Origin: an uncultured Pseudomonadota bacterium
GTDB lineage: Bacteria; Pseudomonadota; Gammaproteobacteria; Burkholderiales; Eutrophovitaceae
Reading direction: 5' to 3'
DNA length: 17,746 nt
NCBI GenBank assembly: GCA_937983055.1
Contig: CALJLA010000030.1
Location: 1 to 17,746 of the forward strand
How positions within the stretch are numbered: the stretch's first letter is position 1; every line of letters begins with the position of its first letter. This document shows, piece by piece, positions 1-7,120 of the stretch. Below the pieces are notes generated by a model. The model saw only the letters and a list, made by a program, of their open reading frames with translations, ran no database searches and had not been told where the DNA came from. A program made the translations under genes and the position numbers.

Positions 1-1725
<1,725 letters not shown>

Positions 1726-1752
1726 CGAGAGCGGTGCGGGGTGACGGGAAGT

Positions 1753-1829
1753 TGGGGTGGCTGATGGGACTCGAACCCACGACAACCGTAATCACAAGCC
1801 GGGACTCTACCAACTGAGCTACAGCCACC
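1753..1829 (-). tRNA. tRNA-His (GTG)
   Basis: The minus strand folds as a full cloverleaf with anticodon GTG at 1793-1795. The 5' end carries the extra G(-1) (position 1829) that marks tRNA-His, facing discriminator C at 1756, and the CCA end is encoded at 1753-1755. The T-loop reads GGTTCGAGTCC. It is the last of three tRNAs in one operon, 28 nt behind tRNA-Arg. Confidence 0.96.
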
Positions 1830-1857
1830 ACCGAGAAGACGGCCGAATGTGTACTTT

Positions 1858-1934
1858 TGGCGTGCCCGACAGGGATCGAACCTGTAACCCCCAGCTTAGA
1901 AGGCTGTTGCTCTATCCGGTTGAGCTACGGGCAC
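1858..1934 (-). tRNA. tRNA-Arg (TCT)
   Basis: A complete minus-strand cloverleaf with anticodon TCT (1898-1900), acceptor stem GTGCCCG pairing with CGGGCAC, T-loop GGTTCGATCC and an encoded CCA at 1858-1860. It reads rare AGA/AGG codons. It is the middle gene of the Pro-Arg-His operon. Confidence 0.96.
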
Positions 1935-1957
1935 GAGTCCGACCGGGCATTGCGATC

Positions 1958-2034
1958 TGGTCGGGGTGGAGAGATTCGAACTCCCGACATCCTGCTCCCA
2001 AAGCAGGCACGCTACCAGGCTGCGTTACACCCCG
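1958..2034 (-). tRNA. tRNA-Pro (TGG)
   Basis: A complete minus-strand cloverleaf with anticodon TGG (1998-2000), acceptor CGGGGTG with partner CACCCCG, discriminator A and encoded CCA at 1958-1960. It is the first gene of the operon; its 5' end lies only about 10 nt behind the -10 box, so the primary transcript has almost no leader. Confidence 0.96.
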
Positions 2035-2043
2035 GAGGCGCGG

Positions 2044-2072
2044 ACTATACCCTCGGGCCCGGCGCGGGTCAA
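2044..2072 (-). promoter_or_regulatory. Promoter of the tRNA Pro-Arg-His operon
   Basis: On the minus strand there is a -35 TTGACC (2072-2067), a 17-nt spacer and a -10 TATAGT (2049-2044). This is close to sigma-70 consensus. It is followed by a GC-rich discriminator (CCGCGCC) as seen in stable-RNA promoters under stringent control. Transcription should start near 2037. Confidence 0.8.
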
Positions 2073-2109
2073 CGAAGCCCCTGCGGCCGGGCATGCGCGG
2101 AAATGTAAA

Positions 2110-2138
2110 TTGCGTACCCCGGGGTTTTCTGCTAAATA
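2110..2138 (+). promoter_or_regulatory. Putative dksA promoter
   Basis: TTGCGT (2110-2115), a 17-nt spacer and TAAATA (2133-2138) preceded by an extended -10 TGC. The bases after it are GC-rich (AGGCGCC). The -10 is a moderate match, so this is a prediction. It points away from the tRNA promoter 38 nt to its left. Confidence 0.5.
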
Positions 2139-2169
2139 AGGCGCCTTTTTTGAAAGCGGGAAGACCAAA

Positions 2170-2592
2170 ATGGCTTCAGAGTTCCGCACGCAGTTCAAGC
2201 CCTACACCCCGAAGAAGGGCGAGGCCTACATGAACCCCAAACAGCTGGACCACTTCAGGAAGATCCTGACCCAGCTGAAAGAAGAACTGAGCCAGGACAT
2301 CGACCGCACCGTGCACACGATGCAGGACGAGGCGACGGTGTTCGCCGACCCCAACGACCGCGCCAGCCAGGAATCGGACATGGCGCTGGAACTGCGCAAC
2401 CGCGATCGCGAGCGCAAGCTGATCAAGAAGATCGAGGAAACCATCGCCAAGATCGATGCCGGCGAGTACGGCTACTGCGAAAGCTGCGGTGTGGAGATCG
2501 GCCTCAAGCGCCTGGAGGCCCGCCCCACCGCGACGCTGTGCATCGACTGCAAGACGCTTGACGAAATGCGGGAGCGGCAGATCGCCAAGTAA
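2170..2592 (+). CDS. dksA: RNA polymerase-binding transcription factor DksA
   Basis: DksA binds the secondary channel of RNA polymerase and, with ppGpp, lowers rRNA/tRNA promoter activity and raises amino-acid biosynthesis promoters. The 140-residue product is close to the family length (E. coli 151, with a shorter N-terminus here). The coiled coil spans about residues 22-97, with the acidic tip D60-P-N-D63-R-A65 matching E. coli D71/D74/A76. The zinc finger uses C103, C106, C124 and C127. The ELRNRDRERKLIKKIE segment is nearly identical to E. coli. The ATG at 2170 is preferred because the residues before the inner Met21 (PYTPKKGEAYMN) align with the E. coli N-terminus (PYQEKPGEEYMN); the ribosome site GGGAAG is weak. 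The gene is monocistronic, between its own promoter and terminator. Confidence 0.97.
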   Translation: MASEFRTQFKPYTPKKGEAYMNPKQLDHFRKILTQLKEELSQDIDRTVHTMQDEATVFADPNDRASQESDMALELRNRDRERKLIKKIEETIAKIDAGEYGYCESCGVEIGLKRLEARPTATLCIDCKTLDEMRERQIAK

Positions 2593-2651
2593 CCAAGCGG
2601 GCCCGGCGGGCAGCGAACGGACGCTGCGCTTCGCCGTCGCCCCGTCAACTG

Positions 2652-2682
2652 AAAAAAAAGCTGCCTCAGGGCAGCTTTTTTT
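2652..2682 (+). terminator. Intrinsic terminator of dksA
   Basis: A perfect stem GCTGCC / GGCAGC (2660-2665 and 2670-2675) with a TCAG loop. It is preceded by eight A (2652-2659) and followed by seven T (2676-2682). The A and T tracts can pair, so it could work on both strands. Confidence 0.92.
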
Positions 2683-2786
2683 GTTCGCCCGCTTCCACGC
2701 GCGAGCCCTGAGGGCGCGCACCCGAGCGCTGCCGCGATGCCGATCACGCCGTCATGGCGGATGCAGGAACTTTGTATTCCCGCGCC

Positions 2787-2820
2787 ATGACAAAGCGGTC
2801 ATACAGGCAATAAATGCCTG
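2787..2820 (+). promoter_or_regulatory. Two abutting inverted repeats, probable operator/promoter of the HTH gene
   Basis: Repeat 1 is ATGAC-(6 nt)-GTCAT at 2787-2802. Repeat 2 is CAGGCA-(5 nt)-TGCCTG at 2804-2820. Both are perfect and only one base apart. A weak -35-like ATGACA (2787) and an AT-rich ATAAAT (2810) with 17-nt spacing fall inside them, so a bound protein would cover the promoter. The repeats end 36 nt before the HTH start codon. Autorepression is inferred. Confidence 0.45.
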
Positions 2821-2856
2821 CCGAACCCGGCAACCCGACAAAATGGGGAAGTAACG

Positions 2857-3171
2857 ATGAAACCTTTTGAGAACATTAGCAATCCGCGCCAGATCAGGCA
2901 CCGACTGGGTCTGAACCAGCAGGAATTCTGGGGCAAGATCGGCGTAACCCAGAGCGGCGGTTCGCGCTATGAGAGCGGACGCAGAATGCCGAAGCCGGTG
3001 CGTGAATTGCTCCGCGTGGTGCACGTCGACCAGATCGATCTGCGCAAGATCAATCGCAACGACATCGCAGTGCTCTCTTACCTGAAGTCGAGCGAACCCA
3101 CGCTGTATCGCCGCCTGAAGCAGTCCGCCGCCAGCACGCCGGCGCATCGCGGCCGCAGGCGCCGGCGCTAG
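2857..3171 (+). CDS. Small helix-turn-helix (XRE-like) DNA-binding protein
   Basis: A 104-residue protein. Residues about 11-45 (RQIRHRLGLNQQEFWGKIGVTQSGGSRYESGRR) form an XRE/Cro-type helix-turn-helix; the 'LNQQEFWGKIGVTQSGGSRYE' core corresponds to helices 2 and 3. A middle stretch (HVDQIDLRKINRNDIAVLSYLK) has no recognised domain, and the C-terminus is a run of Arg (RGRRRRR), likely to add non-specific DNA binding. The ATG at 2857 has a good ribosome site GGGGAAG five bases upstream. It ends one base before the stop of the opposing radical SAM gene. Targets are unknown; two inverted repeats upstream suggest self-regulation. Confidence 0.85.
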   Translation: MKPFENISNPRQIRHRLGLNQQEFWGKIGVTQSGGSRYESGRRMPKPVRELLRVVHVDQIDLRKINRNDIAVLSYLKSSEPTLYRRLKQSAASTPAHRGRRRRR

Positions 3172-3172
3172 T

Positions 3173-4033
3173 TCAGGGCGTGACCTTGACCGGCAGGCCG
3201 AGCGCACGAATGCGCTCGGCGAATGCCTCCAGCCAGGCGGCCGGAAGGGGCGCAAGCCGCGAAGCCTCGGGCTGGAAGGACTGCCTGGCGAGGCCGTACA
3301 GCAGCACTCCCTTCAGCGCGACACCCTCGTCCAGCCGCGCGCGCAGAAAGTCCAGGTAGGCCTGCAGTTCCGGCTCGGCGGGCGGCTTTGCGTCGACCAT
3401 GAACAGGCAGGTTTGGATCCACGTTGGGCAGGCGGCCGCCGACAGCGTCACGTTCCATCTCGCCCGTGCGATACCGGTCCGGGTGCTGTTGATGCGTTGA
3501 ATGCCTGCATCGGTGGCGCGATCGAGCTTGAACCAGACTTCGCCGTTGATTCGGCTCAGGCGTTCGATGGCGGCGATGACCGGCGGCCGGTGAACAAGGC
3601 TGCCGTTGGTGATCAGCACCGTCTTCACTTGCAGGGGCACCTCCTGGCTGGCGCGAACCCGGGCAATCAGGTCGACCACGGCGCCGAACTCGCGCGCGCT
3701 GGTCGGCTCGCCGTTTCCCGACAGGGCGATGTCGTTCAACCGGCGTGCCCCCTCCGGCACCCGCGTCGCCATGAACGCGCCGCGCAGCACATCCGCAAGA
3801 AATGCCTCAAGTTCCCTGCGCAGCAGGTCGAGATCGACCGGCGGCGGCCCCCCTCTTGTGAGCTGGGGCACCTGGCAGTAAATGCAGCGCCAGTTGCAGG
3901 CGTTGTTGACGTTCAGGTTGATGCCGACCGACACGCCGCCCGCGCGACGCGACACCACCGGGTAGACGTAAGTCATTCCGGCGCTGTCGCGGTCATGCTC
4001 GCGAACATTGAGAACCTGGGTTTTTGCGGCCAT
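3173..4033 (-). CDS. Radical SAM protein of unknown function (COG0731-like)
   Basis: The product (286 residues) has the [4Fe-4S] cluster motif CNWRCIYC with C46, C50 and C53, so it should cleave S-adenosylmethionine to make a radical. Around it, YPVVSRRAGGVSVGIN before the cluster, SGNGEPT (the SAM-binding GGE-type motif) and VLITNGSLV resemble the COG0731 radical SAM group, which includes archaeal wyosine-type tRNA-modification proteins. The bacterial members have no assigned reaction that I know of. It is too long and its cluster spacing (CX3CX2C) differs from QueE, so it is not the missing queuosine enzyme. The start at 4033 keeps the HDRDSAGMTYVYP segment that looks conserved; Met20 (3976) is an alternative. 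It is divergent from queD and tail-to-tail with the HTH gene, with one base between the stop codons. Confidence 0.85.
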   Translation of the reverse strand: MAAKTQVLNVREHDRDSAGMTYVYPVVSRRAGGVSVGINLNVNNACNWRCIYCQVPQLTRGGPPPVDLDLLRRELEAFLADVLRGAFMATRVPEGARRLNDIALSGNGEPTSAREFGAVVDLIARVRASQEVPLQVKTVLITNGSLVHRPPVIAAIERLSRINGEVWFKLDRATDAGIQRINSTRTGIARARWNVTLSAAACPTWIQTCLFMVDAKPPAEPELQAYLDFLRARLDEGVALKGVLLYGLARQSFQPEASRLAPLPAAWLEAFAERIRALGLPVKVTP

Positions 4034-4083
4034 CGACGGTATCGGGCGGCGCGGGCGTGTCGCTCGCTATGAAGGCATCACGA

Positions 4084-4092
4084 TGTTATACA
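4084..4092 (+). promoter_or_regulatory. Possible extended -10 promoter element for queD
   Basis: In the 87-nt gap between the divergent radical SAM and queD genes, TG-T-TATACA (4084-4092) fits an extended -10 element on the plus strand; no good -35 is visible. The opposite strand of the same spot reads TATAAC and may serve the radical SAM gene. No preQ1-type aptamer is recognisable here. Confidence 0.3.
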
Positions 4093-4120
4093 CTCCCGGC
4101 TTTTTCGGGACCCACGCGCA

Positions 4121-4573
4121 ATGCGCATCACGCGGCGACTCGAATTCGATGCCGGGCATCGGATTCCAAACCACGACAGTCAGTGCCGCCACCTTCACGG
4201 ACACCGGTACGCGATCGAGATTACGCTTCGCGGCGACATTATCGACACCGAGGGCGCGCCCGATCAAGGCATGGTCATGGATTTTGCCCAGATCAAGGCC
4301 ATTGCCCGGCGCGAGCTGGTGGACGCCTGGGATCACGCTTTTCTGGTTTACGACGGCGACCGCCGCCTGGTCGATTTCCTCGGCACGATTCCAGGACACA
4401 AGACCATTATCCTGGACCGGGTGCCCACCGCCGAGAACCTCGCCCTCGAGGCCTTTCGCATCCTCGATCGGCATTACCGGGCGCACTACGCCGGCCATCT
4501 GACCCTGGAGCGGATACGGCTTTTCGAAACGCCGAATTGCTGGGCGGATGCCGAGCGGGCGGCGGGCGGGTGA
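4121..4573 (+). CDS. queD: 6-carboxy-5,6,7,8-tetrahydropterin synthase QueD
   Basis: QueD converts 7,8-dihydroneopterin triphosphate to 6-carboxytetrahydropterin, an early step towards preQ0 and queuosine in tRNA. The 150 residues show the 6-pyruvoyltetrahydropterin synthase fold signatures. The zinc ligands are H13 (FDAGH), H26 and H28 (CRHLHGH), and the catalytic Cys is C22 just before them. Further motifs are MVMDFAQIK, the catalytic D71-H72 pair in WDHAF, PTAEN (102-106) and Glu136 in LFETPN. It is longer than E. coli QueD (about 120) because of a loop around residues 76-98, as in many PTPS-like proteins. The ATG has a plausible GGGA site about ten bases upstream. The other que genes are not in this window, so the pathway assignment rests on the family alone. 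Confidence 0.9.
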   Translation: MRITRRLEFDAGHRIPNHDSQCRHLHGHRYAIEITLRGDIIDTEGAPDQGMVMDFAQIKAIARRELVDAWDHAFLVYDGDRRLVDFLGTIPGHKTIILDRVPTAENLALEAFRILDRHYRAHYAGHLTLERIRLFETPNCWADAERAAGG

Positions 4574-4625
4574 CGGTTTTTCCTGCCCTGGGCGAGGCGT
4601 CTGGTTGCTGGCGGAGGGGACGTTC

Positions 4626-4715
4626 TGGCGGAAGGGGTGGGATTCGAACCCACGAGAGACTTGCGCCTCTGCCGGTTTTCAAGACCGGTGCATTCAACCG
4701 CTCTGCCACCCTTCC
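4626..4715 (-). tRNA. tRNA-Ser (TGA)
   Basis: An intact 90-nt class II tRNA on the minus strand: acceptor GGAAGGG pairing with CCCTTCC, anticodon TGA (4679-4681) in the loop CTTGAAA, a long variable arm, T-loop GGTTCGAATCC, discriminator G and an encoded CCA (4626-4628). A truncated, interrupted second copy begins 7 nt upstream of its 5' end, so its promoter now lies about 250 nt away. Confidence 0.96.
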
Positions 4716-4734
4716 ACGCTGTTCTGCCGGTTTT

Positions 4735-4793
4735 AGCTCCGGCATAACCTGCTGCGCAGGTTAGCCTTCACTGGACGAAGCTGGCGCGTCGTC
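4735..4793. repeat. Palindromic insert 1 (59 nt, two hairpins) in the anticodon loop of the tRNA-Ser copy
   Basis: Starts AGCTCCG. Hairpin 1 has a perfect 8-bp stem TAACCTGC / GCAGGTTA (4745-4752, 4756-4763), extended by GGC / GCC with one bulged A. Hairpin 2 is TGGACGA / TCGTCCA (4772-4778, 4789-4795), which takes in the first two bases of the tRNA block. It is inserted between TTTT and CAAG of the tRNA sequence. It resembles insert 2 in its start (GCTCCG), in the GGT-N-AGCC that closes hairpin 1 and in the order of hairpins. No ORF. Confidence 0.7.
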
Positions 4794-4808
4794 CAAGACC
4801 GGTGCATT

Positions 4809-4870
4809 GGCTCCGACTCACCGTGCGGTGAGCCTGCGCCGCAACAAGGCCGCTCGCGCGGCCGTGTTGT
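4809..4870. repeat. Palindromic insert 2 (62 nt, two hairpins) in the D-loop of the tRNA-Ser copy
   Basis: Starts GGCTCCG. Hairpin 1 is CTCACC / GGTGAG (4817-4822, 4827-4832) with loop GTGC. Hairpin 2 is a long stem, CAACA-A-GGCCGC / GCGGCC-G-TGTTG (4841-4852 and 4857-4868), with one mismatch and loop TCGC. It is inserted between CATT and CAAC of the tRNA sequence, i.e. the same TT^CAA target as insert 1. Stem bases differ from insert 1, but the pairing is kept. Confidence 0.7.
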
Positions 4871-4891
4871 CAACCGCTCTGCCACCCTTCC

Positions 4892-5075
4892 TGCACGGGC
4901 CTGACTCGCGCCCAATGGCGGTGCGCCTGGCCTCGGAATTTCACAGGCTGAACGCGCTGGCGATTTTACCGCCGCGCACGCATCGCAGCCAGTTAAATGA
5001 TTGAAACTTTGAGTGTCCTCGGATAGTCTTATGCGTTGATCGCAATCACTGCGAGACATGGGAGACCATACAGCT
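4892..5075. promoter_or_regulatory. Intergenic region with divergent promoters for tRNA-Ser and the yccA-like gene
   Basis: For the minus strand, TAAAAT (4968-4963) followed by a GC-rich discriminator (CGCCAGCGCG) looks like the -10 of a stable-RNA promoter, although no good -35 is visible. It lies about 70 nt upstream of the truncated tRNA copy, where one would expect the original tRNA promoter. For the plus strand, TTGAAA (5001-5006), 17 nt and TAGTCT (5024-5029) is a weak candidate for the membrane protein gene. I see no other feature here. Confidence 0.4.
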
Positions 5076-5759
5076 ATGCAACCGGAAATCGTTCGTACGC
5101 ACTCTACCGCGCTCGGTCTGGAGCAGCAGAAAGTGCTGCGCAACACCTATCTTCTGCTGGCCCTGACGATGGTGCCGACCGTCATCGGCGCGTTCATCGG
5201 CATGGCGACCGGCGGCATCGTGATGCAGAGCCCGATCCTGACCACCGTGATCATGCTCGGGGTGGTGATCGGACTTCAGTTTGCCATTGCGAAGTACCGT
5301 AACAGCGGCGTCGGCGTCCTGCTGCTGCTGGGCATGACGTTTATTCTCGGCTGGTGGCTGGGTCCGCTGCTGAATGTCGCCCTGTCGCTGAGAAACGGGC
5401 CGCAGCTGATTGGCATGGCGGCGGCGGGCACCGGCGGCATCCTGCTCGCCATGAGCATGGTGGCGACCACGACCAAGCGGGACTTCAGCTTCATGGGCAA
5501 GTTTCTGTTCGTCGGCATGATCGTGCTGCTGCTGGCGATGCTGGCGAACATGTTCTTCCAGATGCCCGCGCTCGCCCTGACGATCTCGGCGCTGGTGATC
5601 GTGGTGTTCTCGCTGTTCCTGCTGCACGATGTCAGCCGCATCGTCAACGGCGGCGAGACCAACTACATCATGGCAGCGACCGGCGTATACCTCAGCCTCT
5701 TCAACATTTTCGCCAACCTGCTGCATCTGCTGATGGCCTTCGCCGGCGAGCGCGAATAG
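5076..5759 (+). CDS. Bax inhibitor-1/YccA family inner membrane protein
   Basis: A 227-residue, highly hydrophobic protein with about seven membrane helices after a short N-terminal tail (THSTALGLEQQKVLRNTYLLLALT). The HKVLRNTY-like opening, the LGPLLN motif, TTTKRDFSFMG, LANMFFQMPAL, the charged HDVSRIVNGGETNYI near the C-terminus and the last helix LSLFNIFANLLHLL all match E. coli YccA. YccA is a substrate and modulator of the membrane protease FtsH (HflB/KC); the wider BI-1 family includes pH-sensitive calcium leak proteins. I chose ATG 5076 because GGGAG (5060-5064) lies 11 nt upstream; an in-frame ATG at 5058 would add six residues and has no clear ribosome site. A strong terminator follows. 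Confidence 0.9.
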   Translation: MQPEIVRTHSTALGLEQQKVLRNTYLLLALTMVPTVIGAFIGMATGGIVMQSPILTTVIMLGVVIGLQFAIAKYRNSGVGVLLLLGMTFILGWWLGPLLNVALSLRNGPQLIGMAAAGTGGILLAMSMVATTTKRDFSFMGKFLFVGMIVLLLAMLANMFFQMPALALTISALVIVVFSLFLLHDVSRIVNGGETNYIMAATGVYLSLFNIFANLLHLLMAFAGERE

Positions 5760-5786
5760 CGCCAGCCCGGCAAATCGGCTGTCAAG

Positions 5787-5812
5787 AAGGGCGCCCGACG
5801 GGCGCCCTTTTT
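5787..5812 (+). terminator. Terminator between convergent yccA-like gene and rlmD
   Basis: A 10-bp perfect stem AAGGGCGCCC / GGGCGCCCTT (5787-5796, 5800-5809) with loop GAC and T5 at 5808-5812. On the minus strand it is followed by a poorer T tract (CTTCTTG) and may also end the rlmD operon, whose stop codon it touches. Confidence 0.9.
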
Positions 5813-7107
5813 CATTTCTCGAACAGCGCCACCGACTCCACATGCGAAGTGTGGGGAAACATGTTCACCACGCCTGCCGCCGACAGGCGATACCCGTTCA
5901 CCTGCACCATCACGGCCGCATCCCGCGCCAGCGTGCCGGGATTGCACGACACATAGACGACGCGGCGCGGGCCGTCGGCACCAATCGCCTTGACGAGCTC
6001 GATGGCGCCATCGCGCGGCGGATCGATCAGTAAACGGTCGAAGCGCCCCAGCCCGGACCAGCGCGTGGCGTCCATCTCGAACAGATTGGCCGAGTGGAAC
6101 TCGCAATGACCGTCCAGACCGTTGTGGCGCGCATTGTCCATCGCACGCTCGACCAGCGCCGCATTGCCCTCGACGCCAATCACCCGGACGCCGCGCCGCG
6201 CGATTGCCAGCGAGAAATTCCCGAGCCCACAGAACAGATCGCCGATGCGCTCGCCCGGCTGCGGGTCGAGCAGCGCAAGCGCCCTGCGCACGAGCACACG
6301 GTTGATGTAGGGATTGACCTGGGTGAAGTCGGTGGGCCTGAAAGGAAACTCCAGGTCGAAATCGGGCAGACGGTAGTGGAGGAATTCCGCGCCTGACGGG
6401 TGAAATGCCAGCACGCTGTCCGGGCCTTTCGGCTGGAGATAGATGCGCAGGCGGTGGGCGTCGCCGAAATCGCGCAGCTTCTGCTCGTCCTCGCCGGTGA
6501 GCGGCAGCAGGATGCGGAAGGTGAGCGAATCGGCATCGTCGCCGATCGCCAGTTCGATCTGCGGGATTCGCTCGCGGATGCTCAGGCTGTCGACCAGCCG
6601 GCGCAGCGGCAGCAGCAGCGCCGAAATCCTCGTCGGCACGACCTCGCAGGAGGGCATGTCGGCAACGAAGCTGTGACGTCGCTCACGAAACCCGACCAGC
6701 GTTCCGCCGCGCTTCGCCACATAACGCGAGGAAAACCGGGCGCGGTAGCGGTAGCCCCAGGCCGGTCCGTGGATCGGCGGCAGAATGGCTTCCGCCCGCA
6801 CCCGGCCAATATGGGCCAGGCTGTCTTCCAGCACCCGCTGCTTGACCGCCACCTGGGTGGCGACGTCGACATGCTGCATGCTGCAGCCGCCGCACACCCC
6901 GAAACTCGCACAGCGGGGGTCGACCCGCGAGGGCGAAGGTTTCACGATCCGCCGCGCCAGCGCAAGCTCGTAGCTGGCCTTGCGCTTGTAGGGTTGAATG
7001 TCGACCAGTTCGCCCGGCAGAGCGCCGTCGACGAACACCACCTTGCCGTCGACATGGCTCACCCCGCGGCCTTCGTGGTCCAGCGATTCGATGCGGGTGC
7101 GGATCAC
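5812..7107 (-). CDS. rlmD: 23S rRNA (uracil1939-C5)-methyltransferase RlmD
   Basis: Methylates C5 of U1939 in 23S rRNA using SAM. The 431 residues match E. coli RlmD (433) in length. An N-terminal TRAM domain (about 1-55) is followed by the [4Fe-4S] cysteines C66, C72, C75 and C154. The Rossmann SAM site reads DLFCGLGNFSLAIA and is followed by VIGVEG. LLIDPPRDGA comes next, and the nucleophile C388 sits in VSCNPGTLARD. The start codon is GTG (7107-7105): the reading frame before it has no ATG that fits, and the TRAM domain begins at once (IRTRIESLDHEGRGV). It starts 13 nt after the exonuclease stop codon, so it is probably the last gene of the operon. The stop overlaps the terminator. Confidence 0.95.
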   Translation of the reverse strand: MIRTRIESLDHEGRGVSHVDGKVVFVDGALPGELVDIQPYKRKASYELALARRIVKPSPSRVDPRCASFGVCGGCSMQHVDVATQVAVKQRVLEDSLAHIGRVRAEAILPPIHGPAWGYRYRARFSSRYVAKRGGTLVGFRERRHSFVADMPSCEVVPTRISALLLPLRRLVDSLSIRERIPQIELAIGDDADSLTFRILLPLTGEDEQKLRDFGDAHRLRIYLQPKGPDSVLAFHPSGAEFLHYRLPDFDLEFPFRPTDFTQVNPYINRVLVRRALALLDPQPGERIGDLFCGLGNFSLAIARRGVRVIGVEGNAALVERAMDNARHNGLDGHCEFHSANLFEMDATRWSGLGRFDRLLIDPPRDGAIELVKAIGADGPRRVVYVSCNPGTLARDAAVMVQVNGYRLSAAGVVNMFPHTSHVESVALFEK

Positions 7108-7120
7108 AGCCTGACGTTCG

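Larger units (their letters stand above)
4723..4891 (-). pseudogene. Truncated tRNA-Ser(TGA) copy split by two palindromic inserts
   Basis: Three blocks identical to the neighbouring tRNA-Ser lie in the same order and orientation: 4723-4734 (= 4668-4679, 12 nt), 4794-4808 (= 4680-4694, 15 nt) and 4871-4891 (= 4695-4715, 21 nt). Together they rebuild the 5' acceptor strand, D-arm, anticodon arm and the start of the variable arm without a mismatch. The T-arm, the 3' acceptor strand and CCA are missing, so it cannot make a tRNA. The breaks fall in the anticodon loop (insert 4735-4793) and the D-loop (insert 4809-4870). Perfect identity of the blocks suggests a recent origin or conversion by the intact gene. 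Confidence 0.85.

Noticed and set aside
1757..2233. Open frame on the plus strand across the three tRNAs and into dksA
   Set aside because: It is antisense to three clear tRNA genes; its 'protein' (e.g. DRDRTCNPQ) is the usual false product of antisense tRNA sequence.
3173..4033. Radical SAM gene as QueE
   Set aside because: The CX3CX2C cluster spacing, length and flanking motifs fit the COG0731-like group, not 7-carboxy-7-deazaguanine synthase.
4034..4120. preQ1 riboswitch upstream of queD
   Set aside because: No C-rich loop with the A-rich tail typical of preQ1 aptamers is visible; only a small TCCCG / CGGGA stem next to the ribosome site.
4735..4870. Integron attC sites or a group I intron as explanation of the tRNA inserts
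   Set aside because: The core sites expected of attC (RYYYAAC / GTTRRRY in the right places) are absent, and 59-62 nt is far too short for a self-splicing intron, although the anticodon-loop position recalls one.
4733..5146. Minus-strand 137-codon frame across the split tRNA copy
   Set aside because: It runs through tRNA blocks and palindromes and overlaps the start of the yccA-like gene; its sequence has no protein-like character.
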